DNA of 64,000 nt from [Clostridium] fimetarium (GTDB lineage: Bacteria; Bacillota; Clostridia; Lachnospirales; Lachnospiraceae), in NCBI RefSeq assembly GCF_900111235.1, contig NZ_FOJI01000005.1, forward strand, positions 215,396-279,395, read 5' to 3'. The translations under genes and the position numbers were made by a program. Position 1 is the first letter of the stretch. The number at the start of each line of letters is the position of its first letter. This document shows positions 61,458 to 64,000 of this stretch, piece after piece. Under the pieces are notes generated by a model. It was not told the origin of the DNA and made no database searches. It worked only from the letters and a program-made list of their open reading frames with translations.

Positions 61458-62978
61458 ATGAAAAAGATTAAATCAAAGAAAAAGCTTATAAAAAATTTGA
61501 TGATTATGATGGCAATAATGCTTATATGTACTACGATATCATTGTTTTTTGATCATATTAGGATGTCTGAGTCAAATACAGTTATGATATATTTACTCGG
61601 AGTTCTTTTGTTTTCATTTTTAGCAGAAGGATATATTTACAGCTTCTTTGCTTCGGTTTGTGTTGTACTTTTATATAACTTTTTTTTCATTGAACCATTA
61701 TATACGCTCAAAGTAAATAATTCGGATTATCTACTTACTTTTTTTGTAATGTTTATTGTTGGCTGGATTACCAGTATGCTTACAATAAGAGTGAAATTGG
61801 AGAGACAACTTGTAAAAGATAGGGAAGAGTATATATCTTCATTGTATTTTATTGAGGAAAGACTCCTCAATGTAAGAGGTGTAGAGGAATTAGCCAAAGT
61901 TTCTGCTGAAGAGATTTCAAAACAGTTTAATGCAAATGTTCTTGTGGAATTTTTTGATACCACCGGTATCTTATTATGTAGAAATATAGAGGGGGAAGAG
62001 GTGTTCAAAGAAAATAATGATTGTTTGGCGTGCCTAGAAACATATCAATCTGGGAGTCCTTGTGGAAGAGGAACTACGCTTTTTCCTAATGCCAAAGCAT
62101 ACTATTCGCCTGTTTTAAACCACAATGGGGTACTAGGTGTAATGGGAGTTTCATTGGTGGATAATCTATCTCTTTCAAATGCGCAACGGGCCTTTATTGA
62201 AGTTATCTCACCGCAGATTGCAGTCGTGTTGGAGAAGGAAAGGATTTATGAGAAACAACAACATACTAAGATGGAGATTCAAGCAGAACGTTTGCGTGCC
62301 GATATGTTGCGAACAATATCTCATGATCTTCGAACTCCTTTGGCGGGTATTATGGGAATGGCAAGCACGGGATTTGACAATTATGATAAAATAAGTGACG
62401 AAGTTAAGAAAAATTTCTTGCAAAGTATTTATGAGGATGCAGATTGGTTGAATGAATTAGTTGAAAATGTATTACAGACAACACAATGTGAAGAAGGCAA
62501 AATCAAACTTAATATTGCGGAAGAGGCAGCAGAGGAAATTATAACTGCGGCAGTGACTCATGTAAAGAAACATACGCTTAAACATAAAATATTTGTTGAA
62601 ATACCAGAAGAAATAATTTTAGTACATGTTGATGGAGTATTAATAAGACAAATAATTGTAAATATTTTAAATAATGCAATTAATTATTCCCCTGAAGGAA
62701 GCGTTATTATTGTTTCGTTATATAGTGAAGAAAATCATGTGTATTTTGAAGTGAAAGATAACGGACCTGGTATTTCAGAAGAAGAATTTTCGCACATATT
62801 TGAACGCTATTATAATAAAAATGTTAATAGTAGTACAAAACGTAAAGGTATGGGTTTAGGGCTTTCGTTATGTAAATCAATTGTAGAAGCGCACAATGGA
62901 AAAATAACAATTTGTAATAATGAGCCTCATGGGACAATTGTTAGATTCTATGTTTTATCAGATAAGGAGACAAAATAA
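61458..62978 (+). CDS. Sensor histidine kinase, KdpD-like C-terminal architecture
   Basis: A 506-residue kinase. Four N-terminal membrane spans (about 13-110, DUF4118 type) are followed by a GAF-like domain with three or so cysteines (CLACLETYQSGSPCG), then HisKA with the phosphorylated His in ISHDLRTPLAGIMG (about 298) and HATPase boxes (NILNNAINYSPEGS, DNGPGISEEEF, GMGLGLSLC). Unlike true KdpD it lacks the N-terminal KdpD/USP sensor domain. It overlaps no kdpFABC genes in the window. It pairs with the following regulator. Confidence 0.88.
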   Translation: MKKIKSKKKLIKNLMIMMAIMLICTTISLFFDHIRMSESNTVMIYLLGVLLFSFLAEGYIYSFFASVCVVLLYNFFFIEPLYTLKVNNSDYLLTFFVMFIVGWITSMLTIRVKLERQLVKDREEYISSLYFIEERLLNVRGVEELAKVSAEEISKQFNANVLVEFFDTTGILLCRNIEGEEVFKENNDCLACLETYQSGSPCGRGTTLFPNAKAYYSPVLNHNGVLGVMGVSLVDNLSLSNAQRAFIEVISPQIAVVLEKERIYEKQQHTKMEIQAERLRADMLRTISHDLRTPLAGIMGMASTGFDNYDKISDEVKKNFLQSIYEDADWLNELVENVLQTTQCEEGKIKLNIAEEAAEEIITAAVTHVKKHTLKHKIFVEIPEEIILVHVDGVLIRQIIVNILNNAINYSPEGSVIIVSLYSEENHVYFEVKDNGPGISEEEFSHIFERYYNKNVNSSTKRKGMGLGLSLCKSIVEAHNGKITICNNEPHGTIVRFYVLSDKETK

Positions 62979-63674
62979 ATGAAACCACTTATTTTGATTG
63001 TAGATGACGAAAATTCAATAAGAAGCTTTCTTCAAGTTTCAATTGAAACCCAAGGATACAAATGTATTGATGCTGCTAACGGTGCTAATGCACTTATGTT
63101 GGCTATCTCACATAATCCAGATATCTTAATTTTAGATCTTGGATTACCAGATATGGATGGCTTAGAGGTGATTAAGAAACTCCGAAAGATATCACAAATG
63201 CCAATAATAATTATATCTGCGCGTGGGCATGACCGTGAAAAAGTCGAGGCCCTTGATGCGGGTGCCGATGATTATCTTACAAAACCATTTAGTGTAACGG
63301 AATTACTAGCTCGAATTCGTGTGATATTGCGTCATAAATCAAATGACAATGTATCATCAGAGGCAGAAACCTTTATATATAAAATAAAAGACTTGATTAT
63401 TGATACAGATAAACATAGGATCTGGAATTATAATGAGGAGATCCGCCTCACACCGTATGAATACAAGGTTCTTGTTTTATTAGCTAAAAATCAAGGAAAG
63501 GTCCTTACACACAGATATATTATAGAGAATATCTGGGGTGGAATAGTTACTGAAGATACCCAGGCCTTACGCGTTTGTATGGGAAATTTGAGGAGAAAAC
63601 TCAGTGAAGATCCATCGCAACCGAAATATATAATAACAGAAATTGGTGTCGGTTATCGCTTGACTGATGAATAA
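62979..63674 (+). CDS. Response regulator, KdpE/OmpR family
   Basis: A 231-residue regulator. Receiver domain with phosphorylation site Asp (about 52, LILDLGLPDMDG) and Lys (ADDYLTKPFS), followed by an OmpR-type winged helix (RIWNYNEEIRLTPYEYKVLVLLAKNQGKVLTHR, only cited). It starts at the base after the kinase stop. Target promoters are not evident; a terminator follows directly. Confidence 0.92.
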   Translation: MKPLILIVDDENSIRSFLQVSIETQGYKCIDAANGANALMLAISHNPDILILDLGLPDMDGLEVIKKLRKISQMPIIIISARGHDREKVEALDAGADDYLTKPFSVTELLARIRVILRHKSNDNVSSEAETFIYKIKDLIIDTDKHRIWNYNEEIRLTPYEYKVLVLLAKNQGKVLTHRYIIENIWGGIVTEDTQALRVCMGNLRRKLSEDPSQPKYIITEIGVGYRLTDE

Positions 63675-63688
63675 AAATAATACTTGAA

Positions 63689-63738
63689 AAATATAGCCTA
63701 ACGATAATATTAAATTATTGTTAGGCTATATTTTTTTC
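63689..63738 (+). terminator. Intrinsic terminator after the two-component genes
   Basis: AATATAGCCTAACGATAAT pairs with ATTATTGTTAGGCTATATT, one mismatch, then TTTTTT. The last 260 bases beyond it show only AT-rich sequence with no supported gene. Confidence 0.88.
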
Positions 63739-64000
63739 GCTTTTTTACATAAAAATTATACAAACAAACTCAATGCTTACACAAAACTTATATGAAAAGA
63801 TATATTCTTAAAAATAACTTCTCGGAGTTAGCATCTACTGGTGCAAATGTAAATTGACAATTGAATATTGGTGGTTTTGGAAAAAAAGAAGAGATTTTGT
63901 GTACCAGAAATAGACATAACGCAAGTTATGCCTTAAAATAGGTATTGTCCTTATGGACATTAAGCGGTCAGCTTAAATGTTTTTTGAAATGCCTCTACAG

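Overview
The window is AT-rich, low-GC Gram-positive DNA with strong Shine-Dalgarno sites, TTGACA/TATAAT promoters, lipoproteins and clostridial-type regulators. It looks like chromosome of an anaerobic clostridium, most likely of the Lachnospiraceae (inference from gene content and codon use; no rRNA gene is present). Most of the first 48 kb is devoted to sulfur and nitrogen acquisition.

Layout. 0.1-3.8 kb: a PII/ammonium transporter pair, an HD protein and an acetyltransferase. 3.8-8.8 kb: a methionine-type ABC importer (MetNIQ-like) behind a cysteine-codon leader peptide and attenuator, then YezD and a MATE exporter. 8.8-36.2 kb: the centrepiece, three separate NifD/NifK-like reductase pairs (called here K1-D1, D2-K2, D3-K3), one NifH, one NifB, two NifX/NafY-like proteins and three cysteine-synthase paralogues. 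Interleaved with these are a PatB-type C-S lyase, a cystine-type ABC importer, an SsuABC-type (sulfonate) importer, and a dehydrogenase/aminotransferase pair. 36.2-38.4 kb: an MFS exporter with its TetR repressor. 39.2-48.1 kb: a second PatB, a cystathionine lyase/synthase, twin Rrf2 regulators, O-acetylhomoserine sulfhydrylase with its own Cys-rich leader peptide, a DsbA/FrnE-like protein, a cysteine desulfurase and a TtcA-like enzyme. 48.3-55.5 kb: an accessory region with lipoproteins, an IS3-family element, gene fragments and a broken HigBA-type toxin-antitoxin. 55.6-63.7 kb: a tyrosine phosphatase, a Mn2+-type riboswitch with a cation P-type ATPase, a subtilisin-like protease and a KdpDE-like two-component pair.

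How it fits together. The D/K pairs keep the P-cluster cysteines, but the two NifD active-site residues needed for N2 reduction (Gln191 and His195 in Azotobacter numbering) are replaced. No nifE, nifN or nifV genes are seen. Each pair sits with sulfur-transfer genes rather than nitrogen genes. The best reading is a set of nitrogenase-like C-S bond reductases, comparable with methylthio-alkane reductase (MarBHDK). They would receive electrons from one shared NifH and cofactor precursor from one NifB. The sulfide or thiol released would be captured by CysK paralogues and O-acetylhomoserine sulfhydrylase. Substrates cannot be read from sequence.

Regulation. A 21-bp interrupted palindrome (7-7-7; TTCATAC-N7-GTATGAA type) recurs at seven promoters across 40 kb: the methionine importer, yezD, the sulfonate operon, the NifH operon, the divergent unknown gene, the first Rrf2 gene and O-acetylhomoserine sulfhydrylase. 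A looser form lies upstream of the cystathionine lyase operon. With two Rrf2 regulators in the locus, this defines a sulfur regulon within the window. A second layer is provided by leader peptides carrying runs of Cys codons.
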